Shown piece by piece: positions 1 to 5,743 of a DNA stretch of 8,065 nt (the first letter of the stretch is position 1; the number at the start of each line of letters is the position of its first letter). Under the pieces are notes generated by a model that saw nothing but the letters and a program-made list of their open reading frames with translations, ran no database searches and had not been told where the DNA came from. A program made the translations under genes and the position numbers. Location of the stretch: the NCBI GenBank assembly GCA_023481335.1, contig JAMCWI010000025.1, positions 444 through 8,508 of the forward strand, given 5' to 3'. The DNA comes from Bacillota bacterium. Lineage in GTDB: Bacteria > Bacillota > Desulfotomaculia > Desulfotomaculales > Desulfotomaculaceae.

Positions 1-102
1 TTAGGTGATGAGATTATCAATATTATCTTAAAGCATATTCGTGGTGGTTTAACCGAAGCAGAAGCAATTGAACTGGAATTGCCCGTTAGAGATTATACCC
101 TT
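1..102 (+). repeat. Left arm of a perfect 102-base inverted repeat
   Basis: Bases 1-102 are the exact reverse complement of 795-896, which lies inside the HD-domain hydrolase gene. No mismatch was found by base-by-base comparison. The arm may continue left of the window. The match ends at base 102, but the next eight bases (GAAACCCC here, AGAACCCC in the HD gene) still agree at six positions, so short homology borders the junction. The arms are 692 bases apart. Confidence 0.97.
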
Positions 103-123
103 GAAACCCCACATTCCCAATAA
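1..123 (+). pseudogene. Fragment of the HD-domain hydrolase gene, duplicated in inverse orientation
   Basis: Reading frame 1 on the plus strand encodes the same 34 residues as the middle of the HD hydrolase (from LGDEIINI to RDYTL). It then leaves the homology, adds six unrelated codons and stops at TAA 121-123. It contains none of the HD metal ligands and cannot be a functional gene by itself. More of the gene may lie to the left of the window. It exists only because of the inverted repeat. Confidence 0.85.
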
Positions 124-606
124 TACCCCCCCTACAAAAGGGGCCAGTGCCCTACCTACCATTGTAGAAGAAGAGTAAAGGGAAAGCATTTCACCCTTTC
201 TTTCGCCACTTACAGAGACTATTGCCGCCATCGCCACCGGGCCCAAAATAGCAGTGGCAAAACCATGATAGAAGCGAACGCCTGCCAATTCGATAGAACT
301 GTCTGCCAATAGGTAAAGGAAGGGAGCCGTTGCAAAGATAAACAGGGAGATGAATAATAACCTTCTCCACCCGTATTTATCAGACATGGCTCCTGCGAAG
401 TAGCTCATAAAAATGCCCGGTAAAGTTGACGCTGCAGCTATCCACCCCACCTGGGCATCAGTTGCACCTAGGTGGGAGGCGTACAAAGGTAAAACCGGCG
501 TTTTTGAAAGAGTCGAGCTAAAGATGGCTGCCAGGCCACACAAACTGAAGGCCCAAATGAGACTTTGGTTTACACGCCCGGTCATACCCTTTATCCGTTC
601 ATCCAT
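49..606 (-). pseudogene. MFS transporter, truncated after about 168 residues
   Basis: This is the N-terminal part of a major facilitator superfamily permease of the inner membrane. Hydrophobic segments lie near residues 15-35, 50-72, 82-100, 108-132 and 145-165, about five to six of the usual twelve. The loop after the second segment carries the family motif A (GAMSDKYGWRR, residues 72-82). Residue 168 (103-105) is the last native one; residues 169-185 are an antisense reading of the inverted repeat and end at a stop at 49-51. The second half is therefore missing and this copy cannot transport. The ATG at 606 overlaps the 3' end of the HD gene by 16 bases. A second ATG at 585 is possible, but neither has a strong Shine-Dalgarno sequence, which suggests translational coupling to the HD gene. 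The substrate is unknown; the nearby chrB genes make an oxyanion or drug efflux role possible. Confidence 0.85.
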
Positions 607-1334
607 TCATGTATTTCTTTGTGTAATTTAAGGTAACGTTCTGTAGTGAGTTCATTTTTTCCGTATTTAATAAACTGTGTTAAAATCTCCTCAAAACGTT
701 CCTCCGCACCCTTTTCATCAACATCAACCAAATCTTCAATATAAATATCTACCATTCTATCTGCGTAAATCACGATTTTTTCTTCCGGGGTTCTAAGGGT
801 ATAATCTCTAACGGGCAATTCCAGTTCAATTGCTTCTGCTTCGGTTAAACCACCACGAATATGCTTTAAGATAATATTGATAATCTCATCACCTAACCCA
901 AGTTCACGGGCCTTATCGGCACCAATTTCTCCATGCTGGAGTCCGTTAGTCACTGATTTACCCAAGTCATGGTAGATGCCACCGAGTACAATCAATTTTC
1001 GATCAACATCAATTTTAACACGACCGGAAATTTCCAGGGCCTTTCTGGCTACCTCTATACTATGATCAATAGCTTCTTCTGGACATCCGGCCTTTCGTAA
1101 GTTATCAATGTCTTTCATGGCCAAATCTTCAACCACGTGAAGGAGAAACTCAGTAACTGCTTCATCACCCCAGTTTTCCCTTACATATTTAATGTTTTCA
1201 GGTAAAATATCCAAACTGTGCCTTAAAGCTTTTACATCCTTATCAGGATCATTGTCCAACCAATTATGAAGCTCAGTGTATTCCTTACCGGTTCTTTTAA
1301 GACTAGTTTCTAAATGAGTTTTGAATGGGGGCAT
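591..1334 (-). CDS. HD-domain (metal-dependent phosphohydrolase) protein
   Basis: A 247-residue soluble protein with a complete HD metal-binding signature: H91, the doublet H122-D123 (in YHDLGK), H134 and a later D192 (in YADRM). HD proteins use these residues to bind one or two metal ions and hydrolyse phosphate esters, often of nucleotides; the substrate cannot be read from the sequence. The first 85 residues form an acidic helical region that I do not recognise as a named domain. The ATG has an excellent Shine-Dalgarno sequence (AAGGAG, complement of 1344-1349). It is the first gene of a leftward unit with the MFS gene, whose start it overlaps. The promoter and two palindromic operators lie just upstream, and the split chrB genes are divergent. 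Residues 147-180 are duplicated in inverse orientation at the window start. The gene itself looks intact. Confidence 0.9.
   Translation of the reverse strand: MPPFKTHLETSLKRTGKEYTELHNWLDNDPDKDVKALRHSLDILPENIKYVRENWGDEAVTEFLLHVVEDLAMKDIDNLRKAGCPEEAIDHSIEVARKALEISGRVKIDVDRKLIVLGGIYHDLGKSVTNGLQHGEIGADKARELGLGDEIINIILKHIRGGLTEAEAIELELPVRDYTLRTPEEKIVIYADRMVDIYIEDLVDVDEKGAEERFEEILTQFIKYGKNELTTERYLKLHKEIHEWMNG
795..896 (-). repeat. Right arm of the 102-base inverted repeat (inside the HD gene)
   Basis: This is the native copy: it lies in the middle of an intact reading frame, covering about residues 147-180 of the HD-domain hydrolase. The copy at 1-102 is in a disrupted setting, so this arm is the likely source. 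Complete identity means the duplication is very recent or an artefact. Confidence 0.97.
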
Positions 1335-1393
1335 TAATCATCTCTCCTTATAAATTATTTTTTTGCTGTTTCTGGGAGGCATAACTTTCCTTC

Positions 1394-1409
1394 TGTAACC
1401 AGGGTTACA
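1394..1409. promoter_or_regulatory. Operator-like palindrome 1
   Basis: TGTAACCAGGGTTACA is a perfect dyad with 7-base arms around two central bases. It lies about 10 to 25 bases after the predicted start of the HD-MFS transcript, a typical roadblock position. Its centre is 38 bases from the next copy. The symmetry and size suit a dimeric repressor of TetR or a similar class; no such regulator is encoded in the window. Confidence 0.75.
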
Positions 1410-1425
1410 TTTTCTTCTTGAGCTT

Positions 1426-1454
1426 ATTTTATATAACCACGGTTACAATGTCAA
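1426..1454 (-). promoter_or_regulatory. Sigma-A promoter of the HD-MFS unit
   Basis: On the minus strand there is a perfect -35 box TTGACA (1449-1454), a 17-base spacer and a -10 box TAAAAT (1426-1431). Transcription should start near 1419, about 85 bases before the HD start codon. The spacer is almost exactly filled by the second palindromic operator, an arrangement in which a bound repressor would exclude RNA polymerase. Confidence 0.85.
1432..1447. promoter_or_regulatory. Operator-like palindrome 2, in the promoter spacer
   Basis: TATAACCACGGTTACA matches the first site at 13 of 14 arm positions. It occupies 16 of the 17 spacer bases between the -35 and -10 boxes of the HD-MFS promoter. 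Its repetition and placement make chance unlikely. Confidence 0.78.
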
Positions 1455-1534
1455 TGGGTTTTTAATTAATTTAGCCATGTAATTTTTTTATCATTAAATT
1501 GCTTAAACAGCAATTATTGAGGACCGCAAAACTA

Positions 1535-1563
1535 TTGACAGAAAATAATTTTTGCCATACTAT
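1535..1563 (+). promoter_or_regulatory. Sigma-A promoter of the split chrB genes
   Basis: A perfect -35 box TTGACA (1535-1540) is followed by a 17-base spacer and a -10 box TACTAT (1558-1563, four of six consensus bases). Transcription should start near 1570. That leaves a leader of about 125 bases before the chrB start at 1698. The promoter is divergent from the HD-MFS promoter, with -35 boxes about 80 bases apart. Confidence 0.7.
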
Positions 1564-1578
1564 GAAACCATAGTTACT
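1559..1578. promoter_or_regulatory. Operator-like site 3, at the chrB promoter start region
   Basis: TGAAACCATAGTTACT (1563-1578) matches the consensus TGTAACCNNGGTTACA at 11 of 14 arm positions and begins at the last base of the chrB -10 box. A second dyad overlaps it: ACTATG and CATAGT (1559-1564 and 1569-1574) are a perfect 6-base inverted repeat around AAAC. Either dyad could be the true site. Occupation would block start-site melting for the chrB transcript. Confidence 0.55.
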
Positions 1579-1681
1579 TAAAATACAATGTCCTATCCAC
1601 TGCGCTATCGGATATTCTTGGGCGTAGAAAAGTTATCATGATGGGTGTGGCCAGTAAGGCACGTAATTATGGGGCAGCACT

Positions 1682-1689
1682 GGGGGTGG
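1682..1689 (+). promoter_or_regulatory. Ribosome binding site that fixes the ChrB N-domain start
   Basis: GGGGGTGG lies 8 bases before the ATG at 1698. The in-frame ATG at 1638, 20 codons upstream, has no comparable sequence in front of it, and ChrB proteins usually begin shortly before the W-x-LLIYKLP segment. The 1698 start is therefore preferred. Confidence 0.65.
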
Positions 1690-1697
1690 TTGATAAA

Positions 1698-2150
1698 ATG
1701 AAATGGATTATGCTTATTTATAAACTTCCTAAATCTAAAACATCGGCGAATAAAGTATCTGTCTGGCGTAAGCTTAAAAGGTTAAACGTTTATCCTTTAC
1801 AGGATTCCGTCTGCATACTACCCTATTCTGAGAGAACCGTAGAAAATTTTGAATGGCTTTCTGAGGAGATTAAAGAAATGGGTGGTGAGGCAACACTTTG
1901 GGAAACCGCCTGCCTCTCAAATTATGAAGAAGAACGCATTAACGAGTATTTTCTCAACCAGACCAATAAACAATATCTGGAGATAATCAATGCTGTTAAC
2001 GATGTAGTAAACGTAAAACAACTTCAGTCAATGTGGTCTTTAATGAACCGGGTAAAAGCGCAGGATTATTTGAAATCACCACTGTGGATTGAGGTTAAAG
2101 GTGCTTTACAAAGAAAAGCACAGGAGTTTTCTAGGAAGGGAGACGAATAA
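1698..2150 (+). CDS. chrB: ChrB N-terminal domain protein (chromate resistance)
   Basis: A 150-residue protein equivalent to the N-terminal half of ChrB. Recognisable segments are MKWIMLIYKLP at the start, VWRKLKRLNVYPLQDSV (about residues 22-38), a proline-containing LPYSERT stretch, and EEIKEMGGEATLWE (about 56-69). In proteobacteria, ChrB is a single protein of about 300 residues that takes part in chromate sensing and regulation of the chr operon. Here the reading frame stops after this domain with TAA (2148-2150). The C-terminal domain follows one base later in another frame with its own start, so the split falls at the domain boundary and looks functional rather than decayed. It is expected to be cytoplasmic; no signal peptide is visible. 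It is the first gene after the divergent promoter region. An ATG at 1638 would add 20 residues but is less likely. Confidence 0.85.
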   Translation: MKWIMLIYKLPKSKTSANKVSVWRKLKRLNVYPLQDSVCILPYSERTVENFEWLSEEIKEMGGEATLWETACLSNYEEERINEYFLNQTNKQYLEIINAVNDVVNVKQLQSMWSLMNRVKAQDYLKSPLWIEVKGALQRKAQEFSRKGDE

Positions 2151-2151
2151 T

Positions 2152-2565
2152 ATGAAGTGGATTACGTGGGAAAATGTTGGCGTAGATAGAATTGCATGTG
2201 CCTGGTTAATAAAAAAATTCATTGATCCCAAGGCAGAGTTTGAATTTATCAAGAAGGGTGCCGATCTGAAAGGTGCAGAGGGAATTCCCTTTGACATTCC
2301 CGGAGTAACTCTCAGCCATAAAAGGGGGCGCTGCACATTTTGCACAATCTTAAAAGAATATGACCATATTAATGACCCTGTTTTGAATCAGATTTGCGAT
2401 ATTGTTGATGCTGCAGATGCCCTAAATGATGTTTTACCTCCCCCTGAGGCAGCAGGGTTGGAAGTTATTTTTCGGGGTTTAAGAAAGGTTGTAGAGGATG
2501 ACCGGAAAGCTCTGGAGGTGGGGTATATTGTTATGGAATCACTATATAAGCAGCTTTCGGAATGA
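2152..2565 (+). CDS. chrB: ChrB C-terminal domain protein (chromate resistance)
   Basis: A 137-residue protein matching the ChrB C-terminal domain family. Conserved parts are VGVDRIACAWLIKKFIDPKA (about residues 9-28), IPFDIPGV (45-52), SHKRGRCTF (55-63) and the DIVDAAD segment (83-89), with H56 and acidic residues as possible metal ligands. The start is the ATG at 2152, 9 bases after GGGAG (2138-2142); the longer frame from 2089 overlaps the preceding gene and lacks support. One base separates it from the ChrB N-domain stop, so translation is almost certainly coupled and the two proteins probably act together. Many genomes carry this domain alone, which fits a separable function. No chrA chromate transporter follows: the next genes lie on the other strand and are unrelated. 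Confidence 0.88.
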   Translation: MKWITWENVGVDRIACAWLIKKFIDPKAEFEFIKKGADLKGAEGIPFDIPGVTLSHKRGRCTFCTILKEYDHINDPVLNQICDIVDAADALNDVLPPPEAAGLEVIFRGLRKVVEDDRKALEVGYIVMESLYKQLSE

Positions 2566-2579
2566 CATAACTCTCCATA

Positions 2580-2708
2580 TTAAAAACCAGCCTCTCTATG
2601 TGATTCCAGAGACTTTTCTTCTTCTCGATATTCTTTAATGAGATCGTCTGCCGATGAAGCAATCATTGGATGGGTCTTTTTAAGAATTCCCCTTGTATCT
2701 TTTATTAG
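2580..2708 (-). pseudogene. C-terminal remnant of an unknown small protein
   Basis: Directly after the metallophosphoesterase stop, the same frame stays open for 42 codons to TAA 2580-2582. It encodes a charged, coding-like peptide (DTRGILKKTHPM, then ASSADDLIKEYREEE, ending in SHREAGF). The only internal ATG is at 2666, giving 28 residues with no clear ribosome binding site. The pattern of a GILKK turn followed by an acidic amphipathic helix resembles the toxin-binding tail of small antitoxins of the Phd or AbrB kind. That is only a resemblance and no toxin is nearby. It is probably the end of a gene whose front part was deleted. Confidence 0.3.
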
Positions 2709-3731
2709 CTACTTCTTAAATTTAACTTGAATTTCAACGATTTCCGATTGGGTGCCGATGCGTACCGGGGGGCCCCAGGTGCCGTAGCCTGAGGACACGA
2801 CGACTTGCAAAGAACCCTTAATCAAATGCCCGTAATCCACCTCGTACATCCTGTTGGTAATAAGCTGATTGGGGAAGAACTGTCCTTGATGGGTATGGCC
2901 GGAAAGCTGCAGATCGACCCCGGCAATCCTGGCTTCCTCCAAGGCTACTGGTTGGTGGTCTAGTAAACAAAGAAAAACCCATTATCTTACTTCTTTTAAT
3001 AAGTTTGCTAAGTTCTCGCGTTTTCTGGAGACATCTTCCCGGCCGACCAAATGAATGCCCACTACTTCTACAATCTCATCCCTAAGAATGGTAATATTCG
3101 CTTCCTTGAAAATTTTTAGGCTCTCGTTGAGGTTGCCGGTGTAGTATTCATGGTTGCCCAATACGCCATAAACACCATATTTTGCTTTAATCTTTTTTAA
3201 TGCTTCTTTTTCTCTACTTAGTGCACCAATATCCTTGTCATCAAAAATATCGCCGGGCAGCACCACCAGATCGGGGTTTAACCGGTTGATTTCTGAGACC
3301 ATCTTTTCAACGTAACCCTTCGGTTTCTGATTGTCGATATGAATATCCGAGAGCATTACAATACGCAGGTCGTTGGCAGGCTTGGCAATTCCGATATCAT
3401 AGTGCTGCAATATAATTTTGTTGGCGTTAAACGCTCCGTAAAGAATCACAAGCAAAATAAGCAGATAGCTGCCTATAATAAAAGGTTTGTTTTTGATCAG
3501 CAAACCTAGCACAGCAACAAAAGTGGCGTAATAAAAAAATACCATCCAGTAGTTGCCGATTGGCTCAAACCCCTTGTAAACCATTCTTCCTAAGATTGGT
3601 GAGTAAGCTAAAACCAAAAAAATAACCCAAAATGCTATTTTGTTTATCTTTAGAAGTTCATATAATTGTCTTCCGATTAGCCAGTTAAGAAAGGTATACA
3701 CAGTGATAATTACATAGAACCACAACTTCAT
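2709..3731 (-). pseudogene. Membrane-anchored metallophosphoesterase, interrupted by an in-frame stop
   Basis: Four N-terminal membrane segments (about residues 4-20, 31-47, 60-79, 84-103) precede a calcineurin-like phosphoesterase domain. Metal-ligand motifs appear in the correct order: SDIH (D129, H131), GDIFD (D161) and GNHE (N193, H194). Then, after the stop, come DHQP and GHTHQG. A TAA at 2982-2984 (codon 250) splits the frame between GNHE and DHQP. Both sides are in the same frame and the spacing fits the family, so only the short stretch around the stop is abnormal. One explanation is two compensating small frameshifts, an extra A before GATAAT and a change in the T-run after GGG. A nonsense mutation or a sequencing error is also possible. 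Without readthrough, the 249-residue product lacks two histidine motifs and should be inactive. The start at 3731 has a strong Shine-Dalgarno sequence (AAGGAG, complement of 3738-3743). Related proteins are usually annotated as YkuE-like phosphoesterases. Confidence 0.85.
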
Positions 3732-3772
3732 AGTAAACTCCTTTTTGAACTTAAAAGTGACCGTACTCGCTC

Positions 3773-3801
3773 AATATATCACTACTAAAAATAATCGTCA
3801 A
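3773..3801 (-). promoter_or_regulatory. Sigma-A promoter of the metallophosphoesterase gene
   Basis: The minus strand shows TTGACG (3796-3801), a 17-base spacer and TATATT (3773-3778), each matching the consensus at five of six positions. The predicted start is near 3766, about 35 bases before the ATG and upstream of its AAGGAG. The gene therefore need not depend on read-through from the alpha-glucosidase gene, which ends 198 bases upstream. Confidence 0.72.
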
Positions 3802-3929
3802 ATAGATGTCTTTACCAATTTGCTAAAAAAGCAAAACAAACCTAAACATAACCCTTTTGCCTCCCCGATCCTGCAGTCGTTAAAGAAATGGCAACAAACA
3901 GGATTCACCCAATCACCGCAAAAACCTTT

Positions 3930-5555
3930 CTAATTCAAAGAGCCGGCAATTAATACTTCGTAAGGATAAAGAGCCAATTGATTTAAAAAAATCTCCTCCC
4001 CCTTAGATCTGTGTGTGCCAAAAAGCGTTTTCTCCTTCCCTGCTGTATCAATCTGGAGCCTCTGCTGCCTCTTCGAAAAATTTAAAACGACGGTAACCTC
4101 TTCATCCCCATATTTTCTCTTATAGATGAGAACCTCCTTGGGATCCTTTTCCATAAACTCAATATCGCCCAGAGAAAGTGCATTATTTCTTTTTCTCAAC
4201 CAAATAAGGGCTTTATAAAAAGCAAGCAGGGAGTTTTTCTCTTTGCTCTGGGTGCTTACATTTTTGTGCTTATAATCTGAATTTACCGGCAGCCACGGCC
4301 TAACGGTTGAAAACCCTGCATAGGGTGAAGCATCCCACTGCATGGGGGTTCTTTCAGCATCTCTGCCCCTGATGAAGGGCCATCCCTTTTTCCCAAGAGG
4401 GTCTTGGATGTCTTTCCTGGCGATTCTTTCACAGGTCATGCCAATTTCCTCGCCATAATAGATAAAGGGGGTTCCCCGCAAAGTCATCAGCAGGGCAGCT
4501 GCAACCTTGGCCCGGGCATCGGTGTATTTGCCGTCGCGGTAGCGGTAGTAGTGCCTTGGCTGGTCGTGATTGCTTAATGTGAAATTGGGCCAGGCATCAG
4601 CCGGCAGTGCATGATAATACTCTAGGATGTTGTTGTAAAACCCCTTGGCGCACCACTTCTGAAAAAGGAAGCTGAAATTAAAGGCCATGTGCAGTTCGTC
4701 ATTTTCTTTGCCATGGTAAGATACCGCTTCCCGGGTTTCGTTGGTGTAGATTTCACCCACCAGCATGCGATCTTCATATTGATCCGTGATGGCCCTTATT
4801 TCTCTGCATATTTCATGGGTTTCCGGCCGGTTGCGATCATAGAGATGCCTTTGCACAGCAATGGGATTCAAGGACAGCCGCCACGGATTGTTTCTGAATT
4901 GGTCGTCTTTGATATACCAGTTGACAACATCCATGCGAAAACCGTCCACACCCAGGTCAAGCCAATACCGGATCATATTATAAACGGCTTTTTTCAGTTC
5001 GGGATTTCTCCAGTTTAATTCCGGTTGGTGTCTTGTAAAGGTGCCCAGGTAGAATTCCTTGGTGTTTTCATCAAACCACCAGGCATTTTTCATTTCAAAG
5101 GATGCTACCCAGTTGTTGGGTTTTTTTCCCTTGTCTTCATGCCAAATGTACCAATCCCTCTTGGGGTTGTTTTTGCTTTTTCTGGATTCGATAAACCAGG
5201 GATGCACATCGGAAGTATGGTTTATAACCAGGTCCATAATAACTTTTATATTACGTTTGTGTGCTTCTCCAAGCAATTGAATAAACTCGGCCTTGCTGCC
5301 AAAAATGACATCAATATCTGTATAATCGCTAATGTCATAGCCGAAATCCTTCATGGGAGACTTATAGATGGGCGAGATCCATATGGCGTCGATACCCAGT
5401 GAATTCTCTGACCCGTCGTTTAAATAGTCCAGTTTTGCAATGACCCCTTGAATGTCCCCGATGCCGTCCTGATTGCTGTCCATAAAGCTTCTGGGGTAGA
5501 TCTGATAGATGACCCCCCTTTTCCACCAGGGTCCTGTCCGGACTGTTCCCTGCAT
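3930..5555 (-). CDS. GH13 alpha-glucosidase (oligo-1,6-glucosidase type)
   Basis: A 541-residue glycoside hydrolase of family 13 that cleaves alpha-glucosidic bonds at the non-reducing end of short oligosaccharides. All conserved regions are present: the calcium-binding-type loop DSNQDGIGD (26-34), region I DLVINH (108-113), region II GFRMDVVN with nucleophile D209, region III GEIY with acid/base E268, and region IV NHD with D331. The start of the fold, WWKRGVIYQIYPRSF, and the length match cytoplasmic alpha-glucosidases. A valine after the nucleophile is typical of enzymes that accept alpha-1,6 bonds, but trehalose- or sucrose-acting relatives cannot be excluded. There is no signal peptide. 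The ATG at 5555 is chosen because GAGGAG lies 9 bases before it. An ATG at 5594 would add 13 residues without a ribosome binding site. A terminator separates it from the SDR gene; its own promoter is not clear. Confidence 0.93.
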   Translation of the reverse strand: MQGTVRTGPWWKRGVIYQIYPRSFMDSNQDGIGDIQGVIAKLDYLNDGSENSLGIDAIWISPIYKSPMKDFGYDISDYTDIDVIFGSKAEFIQLLGEAHKRNIKVIMDLVINHTSDVHPWFIESRKSKNNPKRDWYIWHEDKGKKPNNWVASFEMKNAWWFDENTKEFYLGTFTRHQPELNWRNPELKKAVYNMIRYWLDLGVDGFRMDVVNWYIKDDQFRNNPWRLSLNPIAVQRHLYDRNRPETHEICREIRAITDQYEDRMLVGEIYTNETREAVSYHGKENDELHMAFNFSFLFQKWCAKGFYNNILEYYHALPADAWPNFTLSNHDQPRHYYRYRDGKYTDARAKVAAALLMTLRGTPFIYYGEEIGMTCERIARKDIQDPLGKKGWPFIRGRDAERTPMQWDASPYAGFSTVRPWLPVNSDYKHKNVSTQSKEKNSLLAFYKALIWLRKRNNALSLGDIEFMEKDPKEVLIYKRKYGDEEVTVVLNFSKRQQRLQIDTAGKEKTLFGTHRSKGEEIFLNQLALYPYEVLIAGSLN

Positions 5556-5564
5556 GCTGCATAG

Positions 5565-5570
5565 CTCCTC
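5565..5570 (-). promoter_or_regulatory. Ribosome binding site that fixes the alpha-glucosidase start
   Basis: GAGGAG on the minus strand lies 9 bases before ATG 5555. It sits inside the longer possible reading frame that begins at 5594 (ATG) or 5597 (TTG). Only this start has a good ribosome binding site, and it places the conserved WWK segment near residue 10, as is usual for the family. Confidence 0.65.
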
Positions 5571-5672
5571 GGCTTTGTCTTTTAATGACTTCATCAAACA
5601 TATTTATTATCTTGTATTAGTTGCACCAAAAAAATTCAGTCATTTTAAAGAACAGCACCCAAAAGCCTTAGC

Positions 5673-5723
5673 AAAAAAGGGGTTGTTGCAAAACGAACTA
5701 AATGTTCGCAGAGCAACAGCCCC
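5673..5723 (-). terminator. Intrinsic terminator after the SDR gene
   Basis: GGGGTTGTTGC (5679-5689) pairs with GCAACAGCCCC (5713-5723), 11 pairs with one G-T wobble. Inside, CGAAC (5694-5698) pairs with GTTCG (5704-5708). On the minus strand the stem is followed by six T residues (complement of 5673-5678). It lies about 20 bases after the SDR stop codon and would separate SDR transcription from the alpha-glucosidase gene. The arm sequence also resembles the ends of some insertion sequences (see findings). Confidence 0.8.
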
Positions 5724-5743
5724 TCCTAATTTAAATTTTACAC

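Noticed and set aside
1638..1697. Twenty-codon N-terminal extension of the ChrB N-domain protein
   Set aside because: The ATG at 1638 has no good ribosome binding site, while GGGGGTGG precedes ATG 1698, which also fits the usual start of ChrB.
2982..2984. Programmed readthrough of the phosphoesterase stop
   Set aside because: The codon is TAA followed by T, not a selenocysteine TGA or a known leaky context, and the surrounding codons diverge from the family. Mutation or sequence error is simpler.
3745..3933. Plus-strand frame of 62 codons (TTG start) between the phosphoesterase and alpha-glucosidase genes
   Set aside because: It overlaps the promoter of the phosphoesterase gene on the other strand, has no ribosome binding site and matches no family I know. 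A transposase tail was considered but cannot be supported.
4689..5402. Long plus-strand frames opposite the alpha-glucosidase gene
   Set aside because: They lie fully antisense to a gene with complete GH13 motifs, and their translations resemble no protein family.
5362..5601. Minus-strand frame starting at ATG 5601
   Set aside because: It overlaps the start of the alpha-glucosidase gene in another frame and lacks a ribosome binding site.
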